Numbered from the stretch's first letter, positions 52,877-62,243 are shown. The stretch is 64,000 bases of DNA from Candidatus Methanoperedens nitratireducens (GCF_000685155.1 NZ_JMIY01000001.1:624527-688526), one strand, 5' to 3'. The notes: a model not told the origin generated them from the letters alone. Numbers and translations: made by a program.

Positions 52877-53641
52877 TTACCAGCCCATATTATCAAAAAG
52901 GCTAATCTTATCATTCATCACGGTTTCAGTTGAATGAACGACTATACCTCTTTCCTGAATCTCATATGGGTGCAGGCTCTCATCATGCTTGACGCCCCTC
53001 ATCTTTAATATTTCTATTGCTCGAAGCCGGCATCCTCCTGCCCTGAATATATGCAGCCTGATAACACCTGATGAGAGATATTCTTCAATGCTGAATGACT
53101 GTGCACTATGCATCTCGCTGGTCATAAGGGTAGTACAATCAAGATATTCAAGATTTTTGATCAATTCAGATACGATCTGCCTGACATCTGTTCTGTCTAC
53201 AGCTAATTTAAGGGATGTTATGGAATCGATGAACAGTCTTTTTGCTTGTATTTCTTCAACTTCGATTTGAATTTGCCTGAGGGTATCGGCGATATTTTTA
53301 CTTGCAACGATAACACATGGGGTTCTGTCCTCTGGCGTTTTTGTAAACTTTGTGTATTTGAACGGGTTTGCATATATTATTTTAATTTTCTTCTGTGATA
53401 TGAGTTTCTCAATATCCCAGCCAAATCTCCATGAGTCCCTGATTATTCTTTCCGGTGTTCCGTCCATAACAACGAGTACTCCGGGCTCATTAAAATTCGT
53501 TGCTCCCCCGACCAGGTATTGTATACCCAATGTGGTTTTACCTGCCCCTGGTCCACCGGTCACAAGGATTATATCGTTCTCGATATAACCTCCTTCGATT
53601 AATTCATCAAGCCCTGGGATAGCAGTTCTTACAGTGCCCAT
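52877..53641 (-). CDS. KaiC/RadA-like single-domain ATPase
   Basis: The 254-aa RecA-fold ATPase has GLDELIEGGYIENDIILVTG, Walker A GGPGAGKTT, LFIDSITSLKLAV as Walker B, and MTSEMHSAQSFSIEEYLSSG. Archaea carry many such KaiC-like proteins; roles range from signalling to archaellum control (FlaH) and are mostly unknown. It lies 29 bp upstream of argD and probably starts the transcript. The specific function is not evident. Confidence 0.88.
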   Translation of the reverse strand: MGTVRTAIPGLDELIEGGYIENDIILVTGGPGAGKTTLGIQYLVGGATNFNEPGVLVVMDGTPERIIRDSWRFGWDIEKLISQKKIKIIYANPFKYTKFTKTPEDRTPCVIVASKNIADTLRQIQIEVEEIQAKRLFIDSITSLKLAVDRTDVRQIVSELIKNLEYLDCTTLMTSEMHSAQSFSIEEYLSSGVIRLHIFRAGGCRLRAIEILKMRGVKHDESLHPYEIQERGIVVHSTETVMNDKISLFDNMGW

Positions 53642-53701
53642 TAATTTCCTCGTTTTTGGCTATCCCGTGTATCTCTGGATATATATAATTAACTATAAAG
53701 A

Positions 53702-53905
53702 TTAAGGGTGGGCAATGAACCTGTTTTTTTTAAACTCATCCAGGATAAGTTCTTTTACAGGAACATCCTCATCCTTGCATTTTTCTTCCTTCCATGCATC
53801 TATTGAGCGAAAAATGAAAAACATACCGTCCTTTTTTCTCGAAGCTTTGAGATTCGGGTCATCGGATCTATCAAAAAACGCTCGGTAGCCTTCTAAAATC
53901 TTCAT
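53702..53905 (-). CDS. Small hypothetical protein
   Basis: The 67-aa charged protein MKILEGYRAFFDRSDDPNLK continues with FIFRSIDAWKEEKCKDEDVP. No membrane span or known motif is present. It is 60 bp upstream of the KaiC-like gene on the same strand. Confidence 0.5.
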   Translation of the reverse strand: MKILEGYRAFFDRSDDPNLKASRKKDGMFFIFRSIDAWKEEKCKDEDVPVKELILDEFKKNRFIAHP

Positions 53906-53954
53906 CTAAGGATTTAATGTTCTATAGATAAATGAAGCTTGCGCATGTCCCTGA

Positions 53955-54773
53955 TCAAGACGACTGTATGGAATACCGTGCAGCATCCTCTATAGTTCTA
54001 ACTTCCATGATTTCAATCCCGATCTCTCCCACTTCACTTTTCTGCCCGGTGGGTACAAGAAACAGCACTGCACCGTATTGTTTTGCAGCCAGCGCTTTTT
54101 CTTTTGCCCCTCCTATCCTCCCGATTGAGTGATCTTCTCTTATCGATCCAGTGATTAATACATCATCTCTCAGTGTTTTACCCTGCATTGCGGCTATTGC
54201 GGCCAGGGTGATGGCACTGCCAGCGCTCCCGCCTGAGACTGTCGTGTCCCGTGTATCAACAGGGGCTTTTATATAAATTAATACATCCTTATCAACCAGG
54301 CTTGTTCCTGTGACCTCACGTGCGACCTTGATCGCAGTCTGAGCTGATGACTGGAGTGTCTCATCGAACAGTACGTTGGCCACATTAAGAAAAAGATCCC
54401 CTCTTCCACTTTTTATTATAATCTCAAGCGGGATCAAGTTGCCTTTATCATTATCATCCAGTGCCAGGACCCATGATTCGCTTTTAGCGACCATTGCGAG
54501 GTTGATGAGCTCTTCCTCGTATCTCTGTCTTGTTTGTGTCTCGTTCTTCAATAACTCCTCTTTCCTGGATAGATTAAGCTGCAAATTATCATTACTTCTT
54601 TCAAGTTCTGATATCCTCTCTTTTTGTTTCTCTGTGAGATCTTTCAGGGAGCTGACAGTTTCATCCTTCGTTTTTATTTCCTTAATGCTCAAATATAAAA
54701 AAGAAGATGAGCTGATCAGTAATATAAGAAGGATTGTAATTATTGTTTTTAGCAACCTGTTGTTATATGGCAT
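53955..54773 (-). CDS. Membrane-anchored Lon-type (S16) protease
   Basis: The 272-aa protein starts with one hydrophobic anchor (residues 10-30), a coiled coil (about 35-90) and the S16 proteolytic domain. The Ser-Lys dyad is Ser183 in VSGGSAGSAI and Lys224 in GGAKEKALAA, both intact. No AAA ATPase domain is present, so it is probably an ATP-independent extracytoplasmic protease. Archaeal homologues exist with the same layout; substrates are unknown. Confidence 0.88.
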   Translation of the reverse strand: MPYNNRLLKTIITILLILLISSSSFLYLSIKEIKTKDETVSSLKDLTEKQKERISELERSNDNLQLNLSRKEELLKNETQTRQRYEEELINLAMVAKSESWVLALDDNDKGNLIPLEIIIKSGRGDLFLNVANVLFDETLQSSAQTAIKVAREVTGTSLVDKDVLIYIKAPVDTRDTTVSGGSAGSAITLAAIAAMQGKTLRDDVLITGSIREDHSIGRIGGAKEKALAAKQYGAVLFLVPTGQKSEVGEIGIEIMEVRTIEDAARYSIQSS

Positions 54774-54923
54774 TTACTACCATACCTGTTAATATGCCAT
54801 TATGTAAAAGTCTTTTTAATTGATCTGCTCAAAGGGAACAGAACAAAAGCAGCCATAGCAAGATGTTAATCCGGTGAGAGACGAAAATGATATTATTAAT
54901 TATTATGAGATGGGAGGGAGTAG

Positions 54924-55121
54924 ATGATTAAGATACTGGAAGTTATCGTATATCTTTATATCGGGTTCCTCATAGGACAGATAAACCTATTTAATTTTAT
55001 GTTCTCATCAATATCTGTCTCGATTGTTTTTTTTATTATCCTCTCCATAGTTCTCATCCCCCGTCTCGGAGGAAGGGGGGTTTTCATAATACTGGGTTTT
55101 TATGTATCAAATTTAATTTAG
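54924..55121 (+). CDS. Small membrane protein
   Basis: The 65-aa peptide has three hydrophobic segments (MIKILEVIVYLYIGFLIGQ, ISVSIVFFIILSIVLI and a final FIILGFYV). GGGAGG precedes the ATG. Function unknown; it is followed by another small membrane-protein gene on the same strand. Confidence 0.5.
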   Translation: MIKILEVIVYLYIGFLIGQINLFNFMFSSISVSIVFFIILSIVLIPRLGGRGVFIILGFYVSNLI

Positions 55122-55201
55122 AACTGTGGCCATGGCTGGAATAGACTGTTACTGGAATGAAATTAGAAATAAATTGGTCTCAATAAAAGCTGGATGGTAG
55201 T

Positions 55202-55441
55202 ATGGCCCGCTGGATAAAACCTCTGATGGTTGTGTTTAAAATGATAGTCTACCTGATATTATGGTGGATAACTGGAGGGATTATCATACTTATCGGCATT
55301 GGTATGGCGAGAAGGGAGCCTGACATAGTGACTATATTGATAGGCATAATTGTAATGGCTATCGGCTGTATTATCATAATTCATGGCAGTTTTAAAACAT
55401 TTGTTAATTTTTTTGTAGAACTGGCTGCAGAGGAGGGCTGA
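55202..55441 (+). CDS. Small membrane protein
   Basis: This 79-aa protein has two to three membrane segments around residues 8-30 and 42-60, separated by a charged loop (GMARREPDIV). The C-terminal end is acidic (ELAAEEG). No homology can be named. It lies 80 bp after the 54924 gene in the same direction. Confidence 0.55.
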   Translation: MARWIKPLMVVFKMIVYLILWWITGGIIILIGIGMARREPDIVTILIGIIVMAIGCIIIIHGSFKTFVNFFVELAAEEG

Positions 55442-55490
55442 AGGAACGAAAGGGTAGATACTTCTGCTTCAGTTAGCTTTAAGTACTTTA

Positions 55491-55506
55491 TTCGTATATA
55501 TACGAA
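55491..55506. promoter_or_regulatory. Perfect 16-bp palindrome over a TATA sequence
   Basis: TTCGTATATATACGAA is its own reverse complement and contains TATATATA. It sits 4 bp before the 11-bp inverted repeat at 55510-55575. It could be a promoter overlapped by an operator, driving a short transcript over that hairpin. Confidence 0.45.
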
Positions 55507-55509
55507 CAA

Positions 55510-55575
55510 ATAGTGGGCAGGTAAAAATCTTTTTTAACCATTTCCACCTCCTATCCTATCCATACTGCCCACTAT
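55510..55575. repeat. 11-bp inverted repeat, possible structured RNA or MITE
   Basis: ATAGTGGGCAG (55510-55520) pairs perfectly with CTGCCCACTAT (55565-55575). The 44-nt loop contains TTTTTT and CCACCTCC. No ORF is present between 55442 and 56023. The element follows the TATA palindrome directly. Confidence 0.5.
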
Positions 55576-55705
55576 ACTACCTAACTTTGACAGTTAAATA
55601 AAATAAGTGTCCCTAGCATGTTTGTATTGATTTTCCGCGAAGTCCAGCATCTTTTTACTAAATATTGGCCGCAGATAAACGCAGACGCGCCAGATGAATT
55701 TTGCG

Positions 55706-55812
55706 ATAGAACACGGACTACACGGATGACACGGGCGCGCACAGATTGAAAATATCGGTAATTTTAAAAAAACCCGCGAAAACCTGTCTGATCCGTGTCA
55801 TCCGTGTTCTAT
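55706..55812. repeat. Inverted repeat of the ATCCGTGTCATCCGTGTTC type
   Basis: ATAGAACACGG then ACACGGATGACACGG at 55706-55734 is matched inversely by ATCCGTGTCATCCGTGTTCT at 55791-55810. This phrase is a widespread interspersed sequence in environmental bacteria and archaea, often beside GxxExxY-type genes; no such gene is recognisable here. Confidence 0.6.
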
Positions 55813-56023
55813 ATTGATGCTGCTTCTCCACAGCCGGTCGTAAATATTGCCGGGCTTTGCGCTCTGGTATGAAAAAGTTCAATATACATCGCATAATCGT
55901 CTTTTTCATTGTTATTTTTGAGTGCCATAAGGAACTTGAGTCTGTCCTTGAAGGCTGGCTGATAGTTAAAATAAGACATGGCGATACATTGCCTGTGATA
56001 TTATCCAATTCCTCGCCGAACAG

Positions 56024-56160
56024 TTAATACGGCCTCACAGCTCCGCCCCTCTCAAACCGCTGGTTTATTGTCTCAGGGAAAGGCTCAAGCACACTGCTCT
56101 TTCCTGTGGCGAACCGTATCAGGGAGATGATATTTGTCAAAAGCTTCTGCGCTCCAACCA
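56024..56160 (-). pseudogene. Remnant of type I restriction enzyme HsdR C terminus
   Basis: On the minus strand the sequence reads GAQKLLTNIISLIRFATGKS then VLEPFPETINQRFERGGAVR and a stop. It matches the conserved tail region of HsdR subunits (DAQKLLTNLISLIRFA...LEPFP). Only about 44 codons remain, with no upstream gene, so it is a relic of a lost type I restriction-modification locus. The recognition is from memory of the motif. Confidence 0.6.
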
Positions 56161-56277
56161 GAAGGCTATATCCAGCCGCATGCTTTTATTAGCCAAAAAC
56201 TATACTGAAAAGAGAACCACAATGAACAAAAAACGATTTATCAAGGTCATGCATATGCTTGACTGGTACAACTAAAT

Positions 56278-56958
56278 ATGTATATCATACTACTCCTGGC
56301 AATTGCGCTTTATCTGATCTCAGGATACTTACATTGTTCCCTGTCGTCAGTATCGAAAACTCTGTACGTTGTTCTTATGCTGCCAGGAACAATAGTACAC
56401 GAATCCAGTCACGCAGTGGTTGCTTTGCTCATGGGTGCACGCATAACAGATTTCAGCGTTATGCCATCAGGGAACACCCTTGGATACATAGAACATACTG
56501 CTCCAAAGATACCTTTCATTGGAAATGCTGCTATATCAGTTGCCCCATTGATCGGATGTCCGGCAATACTGCTGCTTATAAGCCGCTACTTTGGAGTGCA
56601 TTTTGATTCCCCACCAGGTTCTTTTGACATATTTATAGAAACAAGATTTTTACTCGAGGGAACTCTTTCTTTTATCACGGGCCTGGATTATTTGAACTGG
56701 AGAACATATGTTTTTCTTTACCTCGCACTGACGCTGGGAGCTGGTGCAGCGCCCAGTAGAACCGATATCATTAGCATGCTTCCAGGTCTAATTATTATTG
56801 TGGCAGCGATCTATGCATTGAACTACTTCGGGATCAACATTCTATATCTGTATATCATACTCTCCTGGTTAAGTGCAGCTCTTTCAGTTGCTATAATCCC
56901 TTTGCTGGCTGTAGCGGTCATTGTTGCGATGCTAAAGTTAATAATGCCTGTAACATAG
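56278..56958 (+). CDS. M50-like membrane metalloprotease
   Basis: The 226-aa protein has about six hydrophobic helices and the zinc motif HESSH (residues 41-45) inside a membrane segment (LPGTIVHESSHAVVALLMGA), as in site-2 proteases. A late GAGAAPSRTDI may give the third ligand Asp. It would cleave membrane-bound substrates; the substrate is unknown. No PDZ or CBS domain is attached. Confidence 0.75.
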   Translation: MYIILLLAIALYLISGYLHCSLSSVSKTLYVVLMLPGTIVHESSHAVVALLMGARITDFSVMPSGNTLGYIEHTAPKIPFIGNAAISVAPLIGCPAILLLISRYFGVHFDSPPGSFDIFIETRFLLEGTLSFITGLDYLNWRTYVFLYLALTLGAGAAPSRTDIISMLPGLIIIVAAIYALNYFGINILYLYIILSWLSAALSVAIIPLLAVAVIVAMLKLIMPVT

Positions 56959-57001
56959 AGATATACAAGAATATATTTATCCGATCCACCTATATTATTT
57001 C

Positions 57002-57424
57002 ATGCCTGTAGAAACAAAAGAGATTTCAGTCACTGGTAAAGAGGATTGTGGGATTGTTGATATTACTGAAAAAGTCTCGGATGCTGTTAAAAATTCAAAA
57101 ATAAAAAATGGAACGGTCACGATCTTTTGCATTGGCTCCACTGGAGCAATAACAACCATGGAATTCGAGTCGAACCTTTCAAAAGATATTTCAGAAACTC
57201 TTGATACGCTGATACCATTAGACAGGAACTACCACCATCACAGAACATGGGGTGATTACAATGGAGGCTCGCATCTAAGATCAACTTTCATTGGTCCAAG
57301 CCTTACAGTTCCTTTTGTTGAAAAAAGATTGACCCTTGGAACCTGGCAGCAGATAGTTTATATAAACTTTGATAGGATCGAAAAGACAAGAAAGATTGTG
57401 CTGCAAATGGTTGGTGAATCCTGA
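57002..57424 (+). CDS. YjbQ/UPF0047 family protein
   Basis: The 140-aa protein shows the family hallmarks IGSTGAITTMEFESNLSKD, HHHRTWGDYNGGSHLRSTF and LGTWQQIVYINFD. Family members can carry weak thiamine-phosphate synthase activity, with unclear physiological role. Full length, a single gene with an AT-rich TATTTATCC-like promoter about 30 bp upstream. Confidence 0.93.
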   Translation: MPVETKEISVTGKEDCGIVDITEKVSDAVKNSKIKNGTVTIFCIGSTGAITTMEFESNLSKDISETLDTLIPLDRNYHHHRTWGDYNGGSHLRSTFIGPSLTVPFVEKRLTLGTWQQIVYINFDRIEKTRKIVLQMVGES

Positions 57425-57496
57425 AAATAAATGTCATTTTACTCTAATATGTCTTTGTATAGCAGGACGAAGGCAGGATTCGTACTAATAACAAAA

Positions 57497-57571
57497 TGCT
57501 CCGATGGGGATTTGAACCCCAGTCGTCAGAGTGAGAGTCTGACATGATTGGCCGTGCTACACTATCGGAGC
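57497..57571 (-). tRNA. tRNA-Glu (CUC)
   Basis: A 75-nt tRNA on the minus strand with acceptor GCTCCGA/TCGGAGC and anticodon arm TCAGA-CTCTCAC-TCTGA (anticodon CTC). The T-arm is CTGGG-GTTCAAAT-CCCC-like. No intron; CCA is not encoded. It lies between YjbQ and cgi121. Confidence 0.93.
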
Positions 57572-57659
57572 GTGGTTATCTGAACGTAATTATATGGTTA
57601 TTAAAGTTTCGTTTGTGGTGTAGCACTTTATATACTTATTTATTCAAATCGTCATTGTA

Positions 57660-58163
57660 CTACTTAATCACATCTACGAGTGCGACCCTCTCTAATACAA
57701 ATTCAGGGATTTTCTCATTACCCACAGCTTCTATTTCTTCTTTAGTGATACCGAAGGCCTGCATGATTGCTTTTTTCTTGGATTCATTGTACTGAAGCAC
57801 ATGTACGGGTTTTATTTCATTAAATAGTTCATCAAGTCCTGGTATTGCATGATCTTCCCCGACTGCAACCAGGACAATGTTATTTTCCCCCTTATGTACT
57901 CCAAGCCTAATCGCTCTATTTATCTGCCGTGTTCCTGAGGCATAGAGCATTATTTCTTTATCAAGATCGTTTGCTATATTTCTGCCTGTTTTGAATGAGT
58001 TTATTGCTTTTTCTACCGCGAACCTGATATGCTTCTCGCCTGCCAGTTTATCGGCATCAAGTGCCTGTATGGTTATATTTCTCTCTTTACTTATTTTCTT
58101 GATCTTATGCAGGAATTCATCCAGATTATCTATAAATGCCGTGCCTTCGAGAATATGTATCAT
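57660..58163 (-). CDS. cgi121: KEOPS complex subunit Cgi121
   Basis: Cgi121 binds tRNA and activates Bud32 in the KEOPS complex, which makes t6A37 in ANN-decoding tRNAs. The 167-aa protein has a family-typical core: HIRFAVEKAINSFKTGRNIA, EIMLYASGTRQINRAIRLGV and LVAVGE. It is next to a tRNA gene by chance or by context. The other KEOPS genes are not in the window. Confidence 0.88.
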   Translation of the reverse strand: MIHILEGTAFIDNLDEFLHKIKKISKERNITIQALDADKLAGEKHIRFAVEKAINSFKTGRNIANDLDKEIMLYASGTRQINRAIRLGVHKGENNIVLVAVGEDHAIPGLDELFNEIKPVHVLQYNESKKKAIMQAFGITKEEIEAVGNEKIPEFVLERVALVDVIK

Positions 58164-58186
58164 TGATTCTTAATTACCGCACGTAT

Positions 58187-60070
58187 TTAAATAACTGAAC
58201 CGAACTTCACCACAGGACATGCCCGGATGCATTTTCCGCAGTGTGTACATCTCTCGTTGATTCTTGCTGTGCCGTTGATGCTGATTGCACGCTCTTTACA
58301 CTGGCCCACACATACCCCGCATCCTGTACATGATAGGGCGCGCCATATAGTTTTTTCTGCAAGTTCAATTAATTGTCTTGTGTTTTTCTCATCCCTACCC
58401 CTTGCCACCACTGTACCGCTCGCATATACATGCACATTCTCCTCCCCTCGCTGTGTAAGAATTACCCCATCAATGGAATTTGTACTTCCGATTACCCTGA
58501 GCAGTCCTGTCTCTGAGACCTCCGGGAGATTCAGGGACGTACCGAAGCTGCCCTCTGCTGTTATTCCGCCTGCTTTGCATGGCCTGTAGCCCACTGTCAT
58601 GGCAAAATGAACTGGTTTTTTCTCAGGTTTTGGGACAGTATCAATACCCATCTTTTCTGCGATCGATCTTATCGACTTTGGAAGAACCTGCCAGCGCCAG
58701 AAGCCGTATGTTACCCATGCATCAGGTAATCCACTCCGGGCGGCATATTCACGAAGATATCTTTCAAGCTTCTCACTTAACTCATGGTGAACCTCTGCCA
58801 GACGTGAAAAATCTGCCATGCTTGCTGAAGGGCACAGCCAGCACCCGATCCTGTCAAAACCCTCCTCATATAGAGGATTGTATTTTGCTTTTTTCCAGAA
58901 AAGATATAACCATACATGCAGTGCTGTCCAGTTCTGGATAGGGGTAGCTCCTATCTGGTTGCCCACCCATGGATTTCTCCAGATGTGCTCGCTGTTTGCC
59001 CTTATTTCGCTTTCGTATTTTCGCTGTCCTATAAATGTAAGGCAGCCATCCTCATAGTTATTCTCGATTAACTGCGCTATCGCCCCGAGTTTGCAGACCT
59101 TGCAGCACCATCTTGCCTCTACTGTGGGCGGTCCGAAATTATCTATGGATTGCCAGAATGAATCGCCAGAGGAATGGGATCTAAGAGGCAAAGAGAGCTC
59201 CTGTGCTATCTGTTTTACATTATCGATAGTCTCCTGGAACTCAAGGCCCGTATCAGCAAAAAGTATATCGAAATCTGGAACTGCATCGCGAACAAGAAGC
59301 AGGGTGGCAAGACTATCCTTTCCACCAGAGTATGATACGCTCACCGGTCTGTTAGAGGTCTTGATCACGTTCTTTATGAAACTATGCGCTTTCTCCTCGA
59401 ATTTTTTCAATATATGCATATTTGCAGCCACAGCGTCATCCCAGGTTCTTTTCTGTCCCGTGTGTTGTTCCACAGGCACAGGTTTCCCGTTCCAGCGTGT
59501 TTTCACAGCAATGCCCTTTTCATGGGTGAGCATTCGCTCTGCGCTCATTCTTGCCCTGCCTGTTGCAATGACCTCTTTGTGCGGCGTAAGCACAATGACC
59601 TCGTCGCCCTCTATGATACTTATATCAGCATCATTAACCCCGGGTGCAAGCACTGAGGCACCTTTTATAATAAAATCAACTGCTCCTTCATCAACAATTA
59701 CCCATTTTCTACCCCCTGTAAGCAGCCTTGCTCCCTCAAGCCTTGGAATGAATACCCATTCCATCTTCTCAAGTTCAAAACGAATTGAGCCCATGATTGC
59801 ACCATCAAAGACCACCTCATCCATCCTGTCCTCATACGGTGCCTTGTTCAGGACTACAAGCTTACCTTCAGGGATTAATTTTACACCGAACTGTCTCTCG
59901 GTAGTCCTGTTGATAAGATCAATATCGTACTTAAAAGCCGGTCTGATATCACCTGGAGGGGTTATCTCGATCTTCTTTGTACTGGCTGTGCAGGCGCAGG
60001 TTTCCCCAAGTACGGGGAGGTTGCAGGAAGGACACCAGTACAGTAATAACTCGCCAAGGTAGTGGGTCAT
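58187..60070 (-). CDS. Zn-ribbon/PUA/PAPS-reductase-like/ferredoxin fusion
   Basis: This 627-aa protein has four modules. The first is an N-terminal zinc ribbon (WCPSCNLPV...CAC, residues 12-27), and the second a PUA RNA-binding domain (about 125-200). The third is a PAPS-reductase/PP-loop ATPase domain with SYSGGKDSLATLLL at 246-259 and CCKVCKLGAIAQ. The fourth is two [4Fe-4S] motifs at the end (CTGCGVCVGQC and CTHCGKCIRAC). Methanogens carry homologues annotated as phosphoadenosine phosphosulfate reductases. The PUA domain argues for RNA thiolation or modification rather than free sulfate reduction; the substrate is not known. Confidence 0.9.
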   Translation of the reverse strand: MTHYLGELLLYWCPSCNLPVLGETCACTASTKKIEITPPGDIRPAFKYDIDLINRTTERQFGVKLIPEGKLVVLNKAPYEDRMDEVVFDGAIMGSIRFELEKMEWVFIPRLEGARLLTGGRKWVIVDEGAVDFIIKGASVLAPGVNDADISIIEGDEVIVLTPHKEVIATGRARMSAERMLTHEKGIAVKTRWNGKPVPVEQHTGQKRTWDDAVAANMHILKKFEEKAHSFIKNVIKTSNRPVSVSYSGGKDSLATLLLVRDAVPDFDILFADTGLEFQETIDNVKQIAQELSLPLRSHSSGDSFWQSIDNFGPPTVEARWCCKVCKLGAIAQLIENNYEDGCLTFIGQRKYESEIRANSEHIWRNPWVGNQIGATPIQNWTALHVWLYLFWKKAKYNPLYEEGFDRIGCWLCPSASMADFSRLAEVHHELSEKLERYLREYAARSGLPDAWVTYGFWRWQVLPKSIRSIAEKMGIDTVPKPEKKPVHFAMTVGYRPCKAGGITAEGSFGTSLNLPEVSETGLLRVIGSTNSIDGVILTQRGEENVHVYASGTVVARGRDEKNTRQLIELAEKTIWRALSCTGCGVCVGQCKERAISINGTARINERCTHCGKCIRACPVVKFGSVI

Positions 60071-60234
60071 GGTTCCCCCTTGGTGTTTATACTACTTATA
60101 TAGTGCCATCCGGATGGACTCATACATTTACAGCATCTGAATTGGCGGATGGTCTCTAATATGAGAGAATGTTTTTAAAAGTTTGCTAAAATCCTGTAGT
60201 AATAATTGGTGGCGCCGGGCCACCATCCTGGTAT

Positions 60235-62184
60235 CTATTTCTTCTGCAGGCCTTTTGTCTCCTTATAACTGATGTTCAGCGAGGCGTTCCTCTGCTCTGC
60301 GCTTGAGATCGTCAGAGAAGGAAAGATAGTGAATGTCTTACTTGCAGCATTGTTTGTCTCATCGATCTCCCTGATGTAATCAAGTGGGTCTGCAGTTAGC
60401 GTCAGTGTATAGGTACCTGGGTACCAGGTAATCTCTACACTCAGATCTGTGCGCCCTCCTGAGAATACAGGTACCCAGGCGGATGCTTGAGCACTGTTCA
60501 GGGTAGCGGTCACATAGACGTAATAAAGAGTATCGGTATCAGTGCCTTCATTGTAGATAGAGGCATAGGCATAGAAGGGTGTATAAGCAACTGGTCTTTC
60601 AGTGGAAAGGGTTATAGGAGACATTACAAAATCAGGCAGTGGAACTATTGTTACAATTCTGCTCACATAGTTATTGCTCTTATTGGATTCTGGAACCCTG
60701 TTTCCCGGATCAACGCTTACAGAGATATTATACGAACCAAGGTTATCAGGTACCCATTTTGTTTCTATTGTTACCATATTCCCGGCTTTTAATACAGGTA
60801 TTATAGAAGCGTTAATAATGGTACCATTTTTAAGGAACTGCATCTCTATGTTCTGAGCATCCCAGTATCCTGTATTGCGAACATCGGCTTTTAAAGTAAT
60901 ATTCTGTCCTTTTGTCACAATATCTGGAATAACCTGGATATTAGATGGCTCGAGATCAGGTGTTACCCTTTTCACTGCCTCGTATATGTCTATTCTTCCT
61001 GCGCCGTATTTATTATCCTTGCCCGCCTCTCCAAGGTCTACTGCGCTCTCCTCAATAACCTGCTGTACCTGGTCAGCGGTAAGATTCGGGTTTGCACTCA
61101 GCAATAGAGCAGCAGCGCCAGCAACATGAGGGGCCGAGGCAGATGTACCTCCGAAAATACCGTTATCTGTAGATACAAAGGTAGGGGCAACTATATCCGG
61201 CTTGATTATACTGTTGCCTGCGGCATCATATACCGGGCCCTGGCTGCTGAAATATGCAAGGTCATCCTGAGGGAAAGTGTCCCCGATGGCAAGCGAATCA
61301 AGTATTATTGCTAATGCTGGAGGGATCTGACCAGGTATTATCCCGCTTACAGCGGCCAGAAATGCCACTTTATCAGAATATGATTTGACCAGATTAGAAT
61401 ATGTTGCTCCTACAGTGAAAGAGTATTTACTTGTCCCAGGTGCTGAAATACTGGATTCTTGAACAGGGTGATCTATCCATCGGTGCTGCCCATCTACTTT
61501 TATATTTATTAAAGGAATTTCTTTAGCCTCAGGATATACAAAGATGTGGAATGGTGTGCCAATTACATCTGAAGAATTATAGCCTGTGGCGTTGGTTACT
61601 AAAAAATATATGTCTGAGATTGAGCGGTTGGTTGAAATTTCTACCCATTTGACTCCATCATTCCCTAACTTTGATGGATTTTCAAAAATTACAGGATATA
61701 GCAGATTCAGAACTGGAATTAACTCGATTCCACCAGCTCGTATATCAAGTTTATCTGCATCCTGTGGGTCTAAGTATAGGTATGTAGAAATATTACCATC
61801 AAGAATTTTAGAGAGTTTAACATCTAACGTCTCATCTCTCCATAAACCAGTTGAGAATTCATGCATTCCATCATTATCGCTATCCTGGAATGTACCCATG
61901 TAATGTAGGTTGGCGTAATTCCCGGCAGAGTTTATATATAAAGTCCCATTTTGTCTTGAAAATTTTATTTGCTCATATAGATCCCTATTATCATCATCTA
62001 ACCTCAAGTGCGGTGCTGCTAAGGATACTGAAATTATATCCACTGCATCTCCTCTGGCATTTTCTATTCCTTTTAGCCAGTTCCCGCTATAATTGGTTAT
62101 TTGGGCATCGGGTGAAATTGAGCGAATAACATCCATTACTTTAGCTTCGTGTAGCGATCCACCATCAATTACGGCGATTTTCAC
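60235..62184 (-). CDS. Subtilisin-like protease with CARDB domains (frame-shifted C-part)
   Basis: Residues 1-420 form an S8 peptidase: AVIDGG (Asp), a short LHEAKVMDVI segment (probable His), YINSAGNYAN (oxyanion Asn) and GGTSASAPHVAGAAALL (Ser). Two CARDB-type beta domains follow (about 420-510 and 515-610). The start as written is GTG, but sequence typical of the pro-domain/peptidase junction (IIGSDKVRRLGFTGLRPDGS) continues upstream in this frame. The signal peptide and pro-domain are in the ORF at 62244, one frame off. It is probably one secreted protease gene with a single-base deletion. Confidence 0.8.
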   Translation of the reverse strand: MKIAVIDGGSLHEAKVMDVIRSISPDAQITNYSGNWLKGIENARGDAVDIISVSLAAPHLRLDDDNRDLYEQIKFSRQNGTLYINSAGNYANLHYMGTFQDSDNDGMHEFSTGLWRDETLDVKLSKILDGNISTYLYLDPQDADKLDIRAGGIELIPVLNLLYPVIFENPSKLGNDGVKWVEISTNRSISDIYFLVTNATGYNSSDVIGTPFHIFVYPEAKEIPLINIKVDGQHRWIDHPVQESSISAPGTSKYSFTVGATYSNLVKSYSDKVAFLAAVSGIIPGQIPPALAIILDSLAIGDTFPQDDLAYFSSQGPVYDAAGNSIIKPDIVAPTFVSTDNGIFGGTSASAPHVAGAAALLLSANPNLTADQVQQVIEESAVDLGEAGKDNKYGAGRIDIYEAVKRVTPDLEPSNIQVIPDIVTKGQNITLKADVRNTGYWDAQNIEMQFLKNGTIINASIIPVLKAGNMVTIETKWVPDNLGSYNISVSVDPGNRVPESNKSNNYVSRIVTIVPLPDFVMSPITLSTERPVAYTPFYAYASIYNEGTDTDTLYYVYVTATLNSAQASAWVPVFSGGRTDLSVEITWYPGTYTLTLTADPLDYIREIDETNNAASKTFTIFPSLTISSAEQRNASLNISYKETKGLQKK

Positions 62185-62243
62185 ACGCGAGCCATCAGGT
62201 CTCAGCCCGGTAAAGCCGAGCCTTCTAACTTTATCCGAACCGA

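Noticed and set aside
59091..60062. 323-aa plus-strand ORF opposite the PAPS-reductase-like gene
   Set aside because: Antisense shadow of a clearly conserved gene, with Ser-rich composition typical of reverse frames.
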